Below are positions 34,201-42,557 of a stretch of DNA of 64,000 nt, in pieces (positions within the stretch are counted from its first letter, which is position 1; the number at the start of each line of letters is the position of its first letter). Source of the stretch: Streptomyces formicae (GTDB lineage: Bacteria > Actinomycetota > Actinomycetes > Streptomycetales > Streptomycetaceae); assembly GCF_002556545.1 (NCBI RefSeq), contig NZ_CP022685.1, positions 6,798,001-6,862,000 of the forward strand, written 5' to 3'. The notes beneath the pieces are model-generated. The model ran no database searches and had not been told where the DNA came from. It was given only the letters and a program-made list of their open reading frames with translations. Position numbers and translations under genes: made by a program.

Positions 34201-36139
34201 GGACCGTGGCATCGCCGATGTCGAGTCCCGCGACGACCTCGGTGACGGTCTGTAGCTGCTCGGTCAGCTCCTGGAGCCGGTCCGCGAGGGGTTCGGCCTC
34301 GGCGACGGTGGCGAGGGCGTCGGCGTCGGCGGTCAGTTGTTCGATGTCGGCATGGTGCGCGGCGAAGGCGTCGGCGCGCTCCAGGAACGCGACGGCACGC
34401 TGTCCGGCCGACGCGATGTCGGCGGCCAGCCCGTCGGCGAGCGCGTCGACGCGGTCCGTGTCCACGTACCGCAGGTCACGCAGGGTCAGCAAGTGGCCCT
34501 GCGCGCGCCGCAGTTCGGTCAGGCGTACGACCCACTCGGCGGCGCCGCGCGGGGCCTCGCCACGGATGCGCCGGACCAGAGCGGTGATCCGCGAGGCGGC
34601 TTCGTCGAGCGCGTCGGCGGCCCGCGCGGTCAGGCTCCGCACGGTCTCGAACTCGGCGAGCACCTGCTCGGCGGTGGCGCGCACGGCCTCCAGCGGGGTC
34701 CGCAGATCGCCCACCTCGGCGTCGCCGAGCCAGTGGAAGGAGTCGGCGGCCCGCACGCAGGACGCCGCGAGCTCCGCGTACACCTCCGCGGTCGGCGCGG
34801 TGTCGGTGAGGGACCGGGCGATGGAGAGGCAGTCGGAGATGCCGCGGACCAGCTCGGCGTTGCCGATGCGTGCCAACGGCCCCTGTCCCGCGGGACGGGC
34901 GGCGGCATGGGTGTCGGAGACGTACGGGGACTGCCACAGCTGCACGGGGTGGACCCGCGCGGCCTGCGGGGAGTCGGCCCGCAGCACGGCGAGGGTGCCG
35001 TCGTCGAAGAGCGCGTACCCGTGACAGGTCAGGGGAGTGGCGATCTCCTTGCGGATCGTGTTGTACGGCAGGAGCAGGCTGCGGCCTTCCACGCGCGCGT
35101 GGAAGGCGAAAAGGACGTCCTCGCCGTTGGGCGAGCGCACCACGCGCTCGAATTCCAGGCCGGCGGTGTCCAGGGCGTCGAAGGTCTTGTGCGGGCCCGT
35201 GGCCAGGCAGTAGCCGCCGGGGAAGACGATGCCCTGGTCGTCGGGGAGGCGGCGGCAGGCCCGTCCGATGCCGTCGAGGCGTACGACGGCCTTGGTGAGC
35301 GTGTTGAGGACGAGGTGGCGCCAGGCGTCCTCCTTGTAGGGGCGCACGCGCAGCAGGATCAGCGCGCCCACGCGCGCGTGGGCCACCTCCGCGTCGGCGA
35401 GGGACTGCAGCGGCTCGTCGACCGGCTCCTCGTAGACACCCCGCCCCGTCTCGGTGTCGTTCTCGATCTTGACGGTGAGGGTGCCGCCGGTGGTCCCGAC
35501 GAACACCTCGCCGCCGATGGAGACGTGCGGGTGGCGGCCCAGGACGTGGTCCTCGCGGGTCGCCTCGGTCCAGGTGACGTCGTGCGACGGCGGGAACACG
35601 TGGTCGCGCTCGCCCCGCGCGTCGAGGAACTCGGCGCCTCCGTCGCTGGACAGTGCCCAGCGCAGGACCCGGATGTCCTCGGTCTTCTCGCCGGTCCGGA
35701 AGACGGCGAGGAGCCTGCCGTCGGTGAGTCTGAGCTGGAGAAGGCGGGCGTCGCGGTAGTAGCGGAAGAGCGCGGCGAACTCGCGTACGAAGGCCGGGTC
35801 GTCGAGGAGGCCGGGGACCGCGCTGTCGTGCAGCCGGTTCAGATCGCGGTCGTGCAGCGCGAGCACGTCACCGACGGCGGTCTCGGACTTCGGCCCGAGG
35901 TGGGCGGCGTACCCGAAGAGCAGGGCGTCGCCGACGGCGACGATGTCGCGCGGCACGCACGGCTGCTCGGTGGGGAGGCTCCCGGTGCCGGTGAGCGTCA
36001 GCTCGGTGGAGCCGAAGGCGGCGGCCCGCTGCTCGTTGAGGGCGGTGGCCCGGTCGGCCAGCTGCCGGGTCCGCGTCGCGAGGCGGTCGCGCAGCACCTC
36101 GTACGTACCCGCGTCCGGACCGCTTCCTCCGCTCGCCAT
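31259..36139 (-). CDS. Giant AAA+ ATPase annotated in related genomes as a DNA-repair ATPase (DUF3686)
   Basis: The 1626-residue protein has a long N-terminal region resembling DUF3686 (about 1-400: TYEVLRDRLATRTRQLADR at the start, many beta strands). Long coiled-coil segments follow (about 430-850). A C-terminal AAA+ domain (about 1190-1480) has Walker A PPGYGKTT, Walker B VLLHLDDIQH and sensor VCMAGNPY. ATG 36139 has AGGAGAGGAAG upstream. It is the last gene of an operon with a flotillin and a YqiJ-like protein. The DNA-repair label is a family name without proof; the operon rather suggests a membrane-scaffold-linked ATPase (inference). Confidence 0.85.
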   Translation of the reverse strand: MASGGSGPDAGTYEVLRDRLATRTRQLADRATALNEQRAAAFGSTELTLTGTGSLPTEQPCVPRDIVAVGDALLFGYAAHLGPKSETAVGDVLALHDRDLNRLHDSAVPGLLDDPAFVREFAALFRYYRDARLLQLRLTDGRLLAVFRTGEKTEDIRVLRWALSSDGGAEFLDARGERDHVFPPSHDVTWTEATREDHVLGRHPHVSIGGEVFVGTTGGTLTVKIENDTETGRGVYEEPVDEPLQSLADAEVAHARVGALILLRVRPYKEDAWRHLVLNTLTKAVVRLDGIGRACRRLPDDQGIVFPGGYCLATGPHKTFDALDTAGLEFERVVRSPNGEDVLFAFHARVEGRSLLLPYNTIRKEIATPLTCHGYALFDDGTLAVLRADSPQAARVHPVQLWQSPYVSDTHAAARPAGQGPLARIGNAELVRGISDCLSIARSLTDTAPTAEVYAELAASCVRAADSFHWLGDAEVGDLRTPLEAVRATAEQVLAEFETVRSLTARAADALDEAASRITALVRRIRGEAPRGAAEWVVRLTELRRAQGHLLTLRDLRYVDTDRVDALADGLAADIASAGQRAVAFLERADAFAAHHADIEQLTADADALATVAEAEPLADRLQELTEQLQTVTEVVAGLDIGDATVRTAVLERVAEVLAGVNRARATLDARRRELTAHEGRAEFAAEFALLGQAVTGALAAAATPRSCDDQLARLLLHLENLEGRFAESDEFLAELDTRRTEVYEAFASRKQTLADTRARHAERLATSAARVLETVARRVATLASTDEIHTYFASDPMVGKVRRTIEELRELDDQVGAEELAGRLKAARQEAGRSLRDRAELYGDGGDTIRLGRHRFAVNTQPLDLALVPTADGDGMSFALTGTDYRAPVTDPSFAELRPFWNQLLPSETAEVYRAEHLAARLLDEHGPEALLAADDLPSLVRAAAQAAYDEGYEPGVHDHDATLILGALLRLYDEAGPLRHTPEARAAAQCFWAHDTTADERELWTRRAVSLARARDTFGLVPAIDDLRAELARHIGAPAAAYLFDELTTGPAGFVTTESTRAFLDTFRRAADSSAYEDDLARVVDFAPRRQLVQAWLSSYAAATGEGGDDLAEAVAVELCPDLERYDRAAPPAETVEGLLGTHPRVQGRRLTVRVDELLARTQDFRTRTVPGFRAYQARRTELVAAERSRLRLDEYRPTVMSSFVRNRLIDEVYLPLIGDSLDKQLGTAGGLLLLVSPPGYGKTTLMEYVADRLGLVLVKVNGPALGHGVTSLDPAQAPNATARQEIEKVNFALEAGNNVLLHLDDIQHTSPELLQKFISLCDAQRRMEGVWNGTSRTYDLRGKRFAVCMAGNPYTESGARFRIPDMLANRADVWNLGDVLSGKEDAFAASFVENALTAHPVLAPLAGRDRADLDLLIRLAGNAPTARADRLTHPYAPAEVERLVAVLRHLLTARSTVLAVNAAYIASAGRSDETRTEPPFRLQGSYRDMNKIAARIDPVMNTAELAAVIDDHYNGEAQTLTSGAEANLLKLAELRGTLTPEQADRWAEIKAAHVRARTLGGPDEDPMIRAVAALGLLADRVASVESAISRAIDPRQRLANPAARHAGHDRASAVNTMPPVSRP

Positions 36140-36245
36140 GCCTGACTTCCTCTCCTGTCCTGAGTTGCGCGGTCCTGGGTTCCGCGTGCGGTGTCGGTGC
36201 TGGCCGGGGCCGCTCACCCCCGTGGAACGGCCCCGGCCGGTCTGG

Positions 36246-38264
36246 TCAGCTCCGCTGTGCGGCGGAGCCGTTGAGCTGGGTGAGCGGCAGGTCGGCCAGG
36301 CCCAACTGGGCGGCCTTGTCGAGCAGTTCGTCCAGCCGCCCGGACTGTTCGCCGCCGCTCTTCATGAGCTTCATCAGGAGGGCGGAGACGGTGAGGTTCT
36401 GCACGTCGGACGGGGAGACGGAGCCGAGCACCCTGGTCAGGTCGTCGGTGAAGCTCGCGCTGCCGTCCAGCCACGGTCCCGCCAGGGCCTGCGCCGTCTC
36501 GGAGTTCTGGACGAATCCGTCGACGCTCTTGCCGAGCGCGATCGACGACATCAGCCGGTCGAAGAAGACGGACTCGCCGCCGACGATGCTGATGTCGGCG
36601 TTCTCCAGACCCGTGGCGAGTACGGTGGCCTGCGCCTCGGCGACCTGGCGCTGCACCTCGATGCCGGCGAGACGGACGTCCTTCTCCGCCTCCAGGCGGA
36701 GCCGGTACTCCTCGTGCGTGCGGGACGCCTCGTCCAGCGCCGCCATCGCGGCCGCCTTCTCGGTCAGGCCCGCGGCCTCGGCCTTCAGCTTCGCCTCCAC
36801 GCCCTCGGCCTCGGCGCGCATCCGGGCCTCGGTGGCCTCGGCCTCGGCGCGGCCCGCCTTCTCGATGGCCCCGGCCTCCTTCTCGCGGACCTGCACGGCG
36901 GCAAGGCCCTCGGCGGCCCGTTCGGCCTGCACGGCCTCCGCGAGGCGGAGCTTGGCCCGCGCGTCCAGGTCGGAGGCCTTCAACCGGGCCTCGGCCAGGG
37001 TGATTTCCTCCGCGGCACGGTGCGTGGCGGCCTGCTCGGCGGCCTCCGCCGCCTTGATGCTCTTGACCAGGCCCTCCTGCGCCTGCGCCTCGGCGGCGAT
37101 GACGACGGCCTGCCGCTCGCGCTCCGCCTCCTCGACGGCGCGCAGCTTCTTGATGGACTCCTCCTGCTCGGCGACCGTGCGGTCCACGGCGACGCGCTCG
37201 CGCACGACCTCGGCGATCTCCCGCTTCTCCGCCTCGACCTCCTTCTCGGCGGCGATGCGGGTCAGCTCCGTCTCGCGGTCCCTGGCGATGACTTCGAGGA
37301 GCCGGTCCTTCTCGATGCGCTCGTTCTCGATGGCGATGACCCGCTCGCGGTTCTTCTGCGCGACGGCGACCTCGCGGGCCTGGTTCTCGCGCTGCACTCC
37401 GAGCTTCTCCTCGGTGGCGAGGAACGCGCCCTGCGCCCGCAGCCGCTCCTCCTCCATCACCCGCGCCGTCTCGGCCTCCTCGCGCGCCCGCACGGTGTCG
37501 ACCTCGCGCTTCTGCTTGATCTCGGCATCCGCCTGGCGGCGCTCGAGCTCCAGGATCGCCTCGCGCGCGTCGACGTTCTGCCGGGTGATCTCCTTCTCCT
37601 CGTTCCGCGTGTACTCGTTGGTGCGCACGTGCTCGACGGCCGTCAGCTCGGTGATCTTCCGGATGCCCTGGGCGTCCAGGATGTTGGCGGGGTCGAGCTG
37701 GTTGAGCGGCGTCTGCTCCAGGTGGTCGATCGCCGCGTCCTCCAGGCTGTAGCCGTTCAGATCGGTGCCGATGACCTGGATGATGCGGTCCCGCAGTTCG
37801 TCGCGCTTGGTGTAGAGGTCGGCGAAGTCCATCTGCTTGCCGACGGTCTTGAGCGCCTCGGAGAACTTGGCGTTGAACAGCTCCTGCAACGTGTTCTGGT
37901 CGCTGGCGCGGGCCGTACCGATGGCCTGCGCGACCCGGATCACGTCCTCGACGGTCTTGTTGACGCGTACGAAGAAGGAGATGCGGATGTCGGCCCGGAT
38001 GTTGTCCCGGCAGATCAGGCCGTCCCTGCCGGTCCGCATGATGTCGATGGTCTTCACCGAGATGTCCATGACCTCGGCCTTGTGCAGCACCGGCAGCACG
38101 ACCTGCCCGGTGAAGGTCACATCGACCTTCCGCATCTTCGAGACGATCAACGCCTTGCCCTGCTCCACCTTGCGGAAGAGACGGGTGAGGACGAGCAGCA
38201 GAGCGACGACGACGATCAGGACAGCGGCGACGGACACGCCGATGCCCAGGGTGATGGCATCCAT
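36246..38264 (-). CDS. Flotillin-like (YqiK-type) membrane scaffold protein
   Basis: The 672-residue protein starts with one membrane helix (about 5-28). An SPFH/band-7 domain follows (about 30-210: KVEQGKALIVSKMRKVDVTFTG, DGLICRDNIRADIRISFFVRV), then a very long Ala/Glu-rich coiled coil (about 215-560) and a C-terminal oligomerisation tail. Flotillins organise membrane microdomains. It sits between the YqiJ-like gene upstream (129 bases) and the AAA+ gene downstream (107 bases). GAGGAC precedes the ATG. E. coli has the same pair as yqiJ-yqiK. Confidence 0.92.
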   Translation of the reverse strand: MDAITLGIGVSVAAVLIVVVALLLVLTRLFRKVEQGKALIVSKMRKVDVTFTGQVVLPVLHKAEVMDISVKTIDIMRTGRDGLICRDNIRADIRISFFVRVNKTVEDVIRVAQAIGTARASDQNTLQELFNAKFSEALKTVGKQMDFADLYTKRDELRDRIIQVIGTDLNGYSLEDAAIDHLEQTPLNQLDPANILDAQGIRKITELTAVEHVRTNEYTRNEEKEITRQNVDAREAILELERRQADAEIKQKREVDTVRAREEAETARVMEEERLRAQGAFLATEEKLGVQRENQAREVAVAQKNRERVIAIENERIEKDRLLEVIARDRETELTRIAAEKEVEAEKREIAEVVRERVAVDRTVAEQEESIKKLRAVEEAERERQAVVIAAEAQAQEGLVKSIKAAEAAEQAATHRAAEEITLAEARLKASDLDARAKLRLAEAVQAERAAEGLAAVQVREKEAGAIEKAGRAEAEATEARMRAEAEGVEAKLKAEAAGLTEKAAAMAALDEASRTHEEYRLRLEAEKDVRLAGIEVQRQVAEAQATVLATGLENADISIVGGESVFFDRLMSSIALGKSVDGFVQNSETAQALAGPWLDGSASFTDDLTRVLGSVSPSDVQNLTVSALLMKLMKSGGEQSGRLDELLDKAAQLGLADLPLTQLNGSAAQRS

Positions 38265-38392
38265 GGTGAAGTCCTCGGGATTCCTGGGGCGATGGGCCCG
38301 GTGAGCGGGTGCAGCGGGTGGAGTGGGGGAGCGCGCGCGGGGCGGCCGCGGAACGCGGCGTCGGGGTGCCGGGGCTCTTGGATACGAGAGGG

Positions 38393-39025
38393 TCAGCCGT
38401 GGTCGGCGCGCGGGTGGCCCGGGTCGAGTGACGCGGCGTAGGGCGCGACCCAGAAGAACTCTCCGGCGTCGTCGTACGCGTACAACAGCGCGCTGCTGCC
38501 CGCCGTCAGCGCGCTCTCGCGCGCCCGCGGTTCCTGCCTGACCTGGACGACGGCGACGGCACCGTCCCTGGCCGCGACCTCCGCCTGACCGAAGCCCGCG
38601 TCCACCCGCCCCGTGCGGATGGTGCAGACCGACCCGATGAAGTCCTGCCGGGAAGGGCCGGGTTCGTCGGGGAAGAGCTTGGCGAGGGGGCGTACGAGGC
38701 CGCGCGCGCCCTGCCAGGCGAACAGCAAGGAGACGAGCAGCAGGACGACGTCGGCCGCGGCGTGCGCGAGCCCGGTCAGCCCTGCCCTGCCGATGAGTAC
38801 GGAGCCGGTGAGGGCGCTGAACCAGCCCGCCAGGACCGCGAGCGAGACCGCCACGGTGACCGGCACTCCGCCGAGTCCCGCCGGATGGAGGTCCACATCG
38901 GCGTCGAAACCGTCGGCTTCGGCCCCGCCGACCATGACGAGCAGCCAGAAGACGAGGACCACCACCAGGGCGGAGGTGAAGGCGAACGCCGGAAACCCCG
39001 TGGCGGCGTCGAAGAACTCCCGCAC
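38393..39025 (-). CDS. YqiJ/NfeD-like membrane protein with OB-fold domain
   Basis: The 210-residue protein has hydrophobic segments at about 8-28, 48-70 and 75-95. A small beta-rich soluble domain (about 115-205: RQDFIGSVCTIRTGRVDAGFGQAEV) resembles the OB fold of NfeD/YqiJ (DUF1449). NfeD-type proteins pair with flotillins in bacteria, and the flotillin gene follows on the same strand. GTG 39025 has AAGGGGGCGG about 5-9 bases upstream; the longer frame from 39085 lacks such a site. Confidence 0.8.
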   Translation of the reverse strand: MREFFDAATGFPAFAFTSALVVVLVFWLLVMVGGAEADGFDADVDLHPAGLGGVPVTVAVSLAVLAGWFSALTGSVLIGRAGLTGLAHAAADVVLLLVSLLFAWQGARGLVRPLAKLFPDEPGPSRQDFIGSVCTIRTGRVDAGFGQAEVAARDGAVAVVQVRQEPRARESALTAGSSALLYAYDDAGEFFWVAPYAASLDPGHPRADHG

Positions 39026-39484
39026 TTGTCCGCCCCCTTCGCGCTTCCGCAGCTCCGGCCCCGATGCCGGATTCCGCTTCCGCAACCCGGCACCGAGGCC
39101 AGGCCCCCGTTTCTGCCGCGCCCATCATGACCCGACGGCGCGCCACGGTTCATTGCCGGATTCCGGCAATCTTTACGCGTTCTTGATGCCGGACGTGCGG
39201 GGGCGGGGGCGCCGCCGTCAAGACGTTCGCGGCGCCTCGGTGAGCAACTCAGCGGTCGTCTCCGGGGCCCTCCGCACCCCCGTGCCCTCCACGCCTTCCA
39301 CGCCCTCCGTGTCGAATGCCTGGGCGACCCCGACGGCCTGGGGCGATTACCTCCGGGTAAGCGCGGGCACTGCCGCCGGGACTGCGAAGAACCCTTCGTG
39401 CGCCGCGTGAGGGAGCGGCATCATGGTGCGGATCTAGTGAGGGGTGGAAGATATGCGGGGCAGAGCGAGTGTGGAGCGGATGGC
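39026..39484. other. Intergenic region between the flotillin operon and DUF3046 gene
   Basis: This 459-base gap holds the promoter and palindrome of the flotillin operon near its left side (39124-39170). The rest carries no convincing gene on either strand: frames are short, lack ribosome sites or show no protein-like pattern. No clear promoter for the rightward DUF3046 gene was found. Confidence 0.6.
39124..39170 (-). promoter_or_regulatory. Candidate promoter and palindromic operator of the flotillin operon
   Basis: On the minus strand TGAACC (39152-39147) and CATGAT (39129-39124) are 17 bases apart, a plausible -35/-10 pair about 100 bases before the YqiJ-like start. ATTGCCGGA-T-TCCGGCAAT (39152-39170), a perfect 9-1-9 inverted repeat, abuts the -35 element. 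Its position fits an operator or activator site; the binding protein is unknown. Confidence 0.5.
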
Positions 39485-39679
39485 ATGAGGTTGACGGTTT
39501 TCTGGGAGCGGATGGCGGCTCACTTCGGAGCGGGGTACGCCGATTCCTTCGCGCGTGATCATGTGATGGCGGAGCTCGGTGGACGTACGGTTCATGAGGC
39601 GCTGGACGCGGGCTGGGAGGCCAAGGACGTCTGGCGCGCGGTCTGCACGGCGATGGACGTACCGGCCGAAAAGCGCTGA
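39485..39679 (+). CDS. DUF3046 family small protein
   Basis: The 64-residue protein MRLTVFWERMAAHFG... with HVMAELGGRTVHEALDAGW matches the actinobacterial DUF3046 family, which is found upstream of recA in many genomes. The function is unknown. The predicted fold is helical and soluble. Confidence 0.85.
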   Translation: MRLTVFWERMAAHFGAGYADSFARDHVMAELGGRTVHEALDAGWEAKDVWRAVCTAMDVPAEKR

Positions 39680-39766
39680 CTCCGGGGCGGCCCCACGCGC
39701 GCGTGGGCGGGTGCCGACCGACAGGGGTGGCGACCGAATGCCTCCGGAGTGGGCGAGACTGGCACC

Positions 39767-41044
39767 GTGGCACCCACAGACGAGACCGTGCAGGTCACCC
39801 AGGACACCGCTTCACTCGGCACCACGCCGCCCACGCAGCCCCCCACCGGGGCCGACGCGGGCCGAGGCGCCCGCATGCCGCGCTGGCTGCCCCGGGCCAT
39901 GGTGCTCGCCCTCGCGCTCATCGCCTGTTTCCAGCTGGGCAGTTGGGCCTTCCACCAGCTGACCGGCCTGTTGATCAACGTATTGATCGCGTTCTTCCTG
40001 GCGCTCGCGGTCGAACCCGCGGTGAGCTGGATGGCCGCGCGCGGCCTTCGCAGGGGCTTCGCCACCTTCCTCGTCTTCCTGAGCGTCGTGATCGCGAGCG
40101 CGGGCTTCATCACGTTGATGGGATCCATGCTGGCGGGCCAGATCGTCGACATGGTCGAGGACTTCCCCGACTACCTCGACAAGGTCATCAGCTGGATCAA
40201 CCAGACCTTCCACACGGACCTCTCCCGCGTCGAGGTCCAGGACAGCCTGGTCCACTCCGACTGGCTGCAGAAGTACGTGCAGAACAGCGCCAGCGGCGTC
40301 CTGGACGTGTCCGCGCAGGTCCTCGGCGGCCTCTTCCAGCTCCTGACGATCCTGCTCTTCTCGTTCTACTTCGCCGCCGACGGGCCCCGCCTGCGCCGCG
40401 CCCTGTGCTCGGTGCTGCCGCCCGCCAGGCAGGCCGAGGTCCTGCGGGCCTGGGAGATCGCCGTCGACAAGACCGGCGGCTATCTGTACTCGCGCGGCCT
40501 GATGGCCCTGATCTCCGGGATCGCGCACTACATCCTGCTCCAGGCACTGGGCGTGCCCTACGCGCCCGTGCTCGCCGTCTGGGTCGGCCTGGTGTCCCAG
40601 TTCATCCCGACCATCGGCACGTACCTCGCGGGCGCCCTGCCGATGCTGATCGCCTTCACGGTCGACCCCTGGTACGCGCTCTGGGTGCTGGTCTTCGTCG
40701 TGGTCTACCAGCAGTTCGAGAACTACATGCTGCAGCCCAAGCTCACCGCCAAGAGCGTGGACATCCACCCGGCGGTCGCCTTCGGATCGGTCATCGCGGG
40801 CACCGCGCTGCTCGGCGCGGTCGGGGCGCTCATCGCCATCCCGGCCGTCGCGACGCTACAGGCGTTCCTCGGGGCGTACGTGAAGCGGTACGACGTCACG
40901 GACGACCCCCGGGTCCACGGGCACCGGCGCCGGGGCGGAGCGCCCCTCGTCGCGCGCGTGCGGCGCGCACTGCGCGGGCCGAACCACCCCGCGGCCCCGG
41001 CGGAGTCCGAGACCGGGCAGGACGGCCCGGACGGTCGTCAGTAG
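39767..41044 (+). CDS. AI-2E family (PerM-type) membrane transporter
   Basis: The 425-residue protein has about eight membrane segments with the family hallmarks FFLALAVEPAVSWM, LGVPYAPVLAVWVGLVSQFIPTIGTYL and VYQQFENYMLQPK. Members export AI-2 or act as Na+/H+ antiporters; the substrate here is unknown. GTG 39767 follows GAGACT (39755-39760) by 6 bases and has no ribosome site; GTG 39749 is an alternative. The last 7 bases overlap the end of the convergent SRPBCC gene. Confidence 0.85.
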   Translation: MAPTDETVQVTQDTASLGTTPPTQPPTGADAGRGARMPRWLPRAMVLALALIACFQLGSWAFHQLTGLLINVLIAFFLALAVEPAVSWMAARGLRRGFATFLVFLSVVIASAGFITLMGSMLAGQIVDMVEDFPDYLDKVISWINQTFHTDLSRVEVQDSLVHSDWLQKYVQNSASGVLDVSAQVLGGLFQLLTILLFSFYFAADGPRLRRALCSVLPPARQAEVLRAWEIAVDKTGGYLYSRGLMALISGIAHYILLQALGVPYAPVLAVWVGLVSQFIPTIGTYLAGALPMLIAFTVDPWYALWVLVFVVVYQQFENYMLQPKLTAKSVDIHPAVAFGSVIAGTALLGAVGALIAIPAVATLQAFLGAYVKRYDVTDDPRVHGHRRRGGAPLVARVRRALRGPNHPAAPAESETGQDGPDGRQ

Positions 41045-41505
41045 GAGCCCTTGGGCGCGGTGGTGCGCGTCAGGGCCCTGTCCGCCGCCTTGAGGATGGC
41101 GCCGAAGGTGCGCGTGATGACCGGCCGCGCGAGGCGCCGCGTGAGGAACGGGCCGAGCAGCGGGACGGGGATCTCGGCGCGAGTGGTCCAGCACACCCGG
41201 GTGCCCCCGTCGACCTCGGTGAACGTCATGCGGCCCAGTTCGTGCCGCGACGGGGGCAGGCTGCGCTCCACGACGTACTCCGTGGCATACGGCGGGTCGT
41301 ACCGCGTGATGCGCTCCTTGAACCAGCCGATCAGCCAGAGGTGATCGCGCACGGCGCCCACTCCGTAGGGCGCGCCTTCGCCGCGCCGGGCCAGGCGGCA
41401 GCGCAGGACGAGGGGCGAGCTCGTGTAGTGGGTGGTCGTGGTGAGCCAGCTGAACACCTCCTCGATCGGGGCGGCGATGACGCGTTCCACCGTCATGGTT
41501 TCCAT
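41038..41505 (-). CDS. SRPBCC (polyketide cyclase/START-like) family protein
   Basis: The 155-residue protein begins METMTVERVIAAPIEEVFSWLT, the typical first strand and helices of the SRPBCC fold, a hydrophobic ligand-binding cup. The ligand is unknown. GAGGAGG lies 9 bases before ATG 41505. Its start overlaps the ECF41 sigma gene by 13 bases, so the two are co-transcribed. Confidence 0.82.
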   Translation of the reverse strand: METMTVERVIAAPIEEVFSWLTTTTHYTSSPLVLRCRLARRGEGAPYGVGAVRDHLWLIGWFKERITRYDPPYATEYVVERSLPPSRHELGRMTFTEVDGGTRVCWTTRAEIPVPLLGPFLTRRLARPVITRTFGAILKAADRALTRTTAPKGSY

Positions 41506-42419
41506 GTCCTGCGACCTCCTCTGTCGAGCGGGAGCACCGCTTCGGTGCGGTGCAGCTTGTCCGGGTTGCGCACTCCGTAGAGGCCGGTGATCCGCCCGTC
41601 GTGGATCTCGAACGCGACCAGCCAGTCGAGTTCGCCGTCGGTGACGAATCGCGCCGCGGGCATGCCGTTGTACGTGGCGGGTTCGACGGCGGTCGCCGCA
41701 GTGGTGGTCCGGATCACGCCGAGGACGAACCGCGCGACATCGTCGCGGCCGGTGATCGGGCGGCGTGCGGCGACGACCTTCCCGCCGCCGTCGGAGATCT
41801 GCACGACGTCGGGCGCCAGCAGGTCCATCAGCGACTGGATCTCACCGGTCGCCGCCGCGCGCAGGAACCGCTGGACGATCTCTCGTCCGGCATCGGAGTC
41901 GGGTTCGAAACGGCGCCGCCGCGCGTGGACGTGCCGACGGGCACGGTGGGCGATCTGCCGTACGGAGACCTCGTTCCTGCCGACCGAAGCGGCGATCTCG
42001 CCGTGGGTGTAGCCGAAGACGTCGTGCAGCACGAACACCGCGCGCTCGGTCGGGTTCAGGGTCTCCAGGACGAGCATCATGGCCATCGACACCGACTCGG
42101 CGAGGATCGCGTCCTCGCTCACCTCCGGCGCGGTACGGATCGGCTCGGGCAGCCACGCGCCGACGTACTCCTCGCGCCGTGCCCGGACCGCGCGCAGGTG
42201 GTTGAGCGACTGCCGGGTCACCACACGCACCAGGTACGCGCGCGCGTGCTCCACGCTCTCCCGGTCCACCGCGCTCCACCGCAGGTAGCTCTCCTGCAAC
42301 ACGTCCTCGGCGTCGGCGGCGCTGCCCAACATCTCGTACGCGATGGTGAACAGCAGCGGACGGTGCTCGTTGAAGGCGTCCTCGGCGGAGGCGTTCTCGT
42401 TGAAGGCGTCCTCAGCCAT
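41493..42419 (-). CDS. ECF41-group RNA polymerase sigma factor with SnoaL-like C-terminal domain
   Basis: The 308-residue protein has sigma-2 (about 18-85: LLFTIAYEMLGSAADAEDVLQ) and sigma-4 (about 125-175: LNPTERAVFVLHDVFGYTHGEIA) regions. A C-terminal SnoaL-like domain of about 120 residues follows. All three ECF41 fingerprints are visible: WLPEP, DGGGK and NPDKL. In this group (established) the C-terminal domain controls activity and replaces an anti-sigma factor; none is encoded here. GGGAGG precedes the ATG. The usual partner is an oxidoreductase or carboxymuconolactone decarboxylase; here it is an SRPBCC protein. Confidence 0.92.
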   Translation of the reverse strand: MAEDAFNENASAEDAFNEHRPLLFTIAYEMLGSAADAEDVLQESYLRWSAVDRESVEHARAYLVRVVTRQSLNHLRAVRARREEYVGAWLPEPIRTAPEVSEDAILAESVSMAMMLVLETLNPTERAVFVLHDVFGYTHGEIAASVGRNEVSVRQIAHRARRHVHARRRRFEPDSDAGREIVQRFLRAAATGEIQSLMDLLAPDVVQISDGGGKVVAARRPITGRDDVARFVLGVIRTTTAATAVEPATYNGMPAARFVTDGELDWLVAFEIHDGRITGLYGVRNPDKLHRTEAVLPLDRGGRRTWKP

Positions 42420-42498
42420 GGCTCGGACCTCCCGCTCCCACGCGCGCGTGTCGGCGTCTCGGCATCACACCCGGCTCCTCTCCTCGGCCGCCCATCGA

Positions 42499-42525
42499 GA
42501 CACCGCGGACCGGAGAACCGTGACA
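42499..42525 (-). promoter_or_regulatory. ECF41-type promoter upstream of the ECF41 gene
   Basis: On the minus strand TGTCACG (42525-42519), 16 bases, then TGTC (42502-42499) come close to the ECF41 consensus TGTCACA-16-CGTC as I remember it. It lies 80 bases before the sigma gene and would give autoregulation. Confidence 0.5.
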
Positions 42526-42557
42526 GTGGACCGCTGTGATTCAGTTCACAGTGCGGA

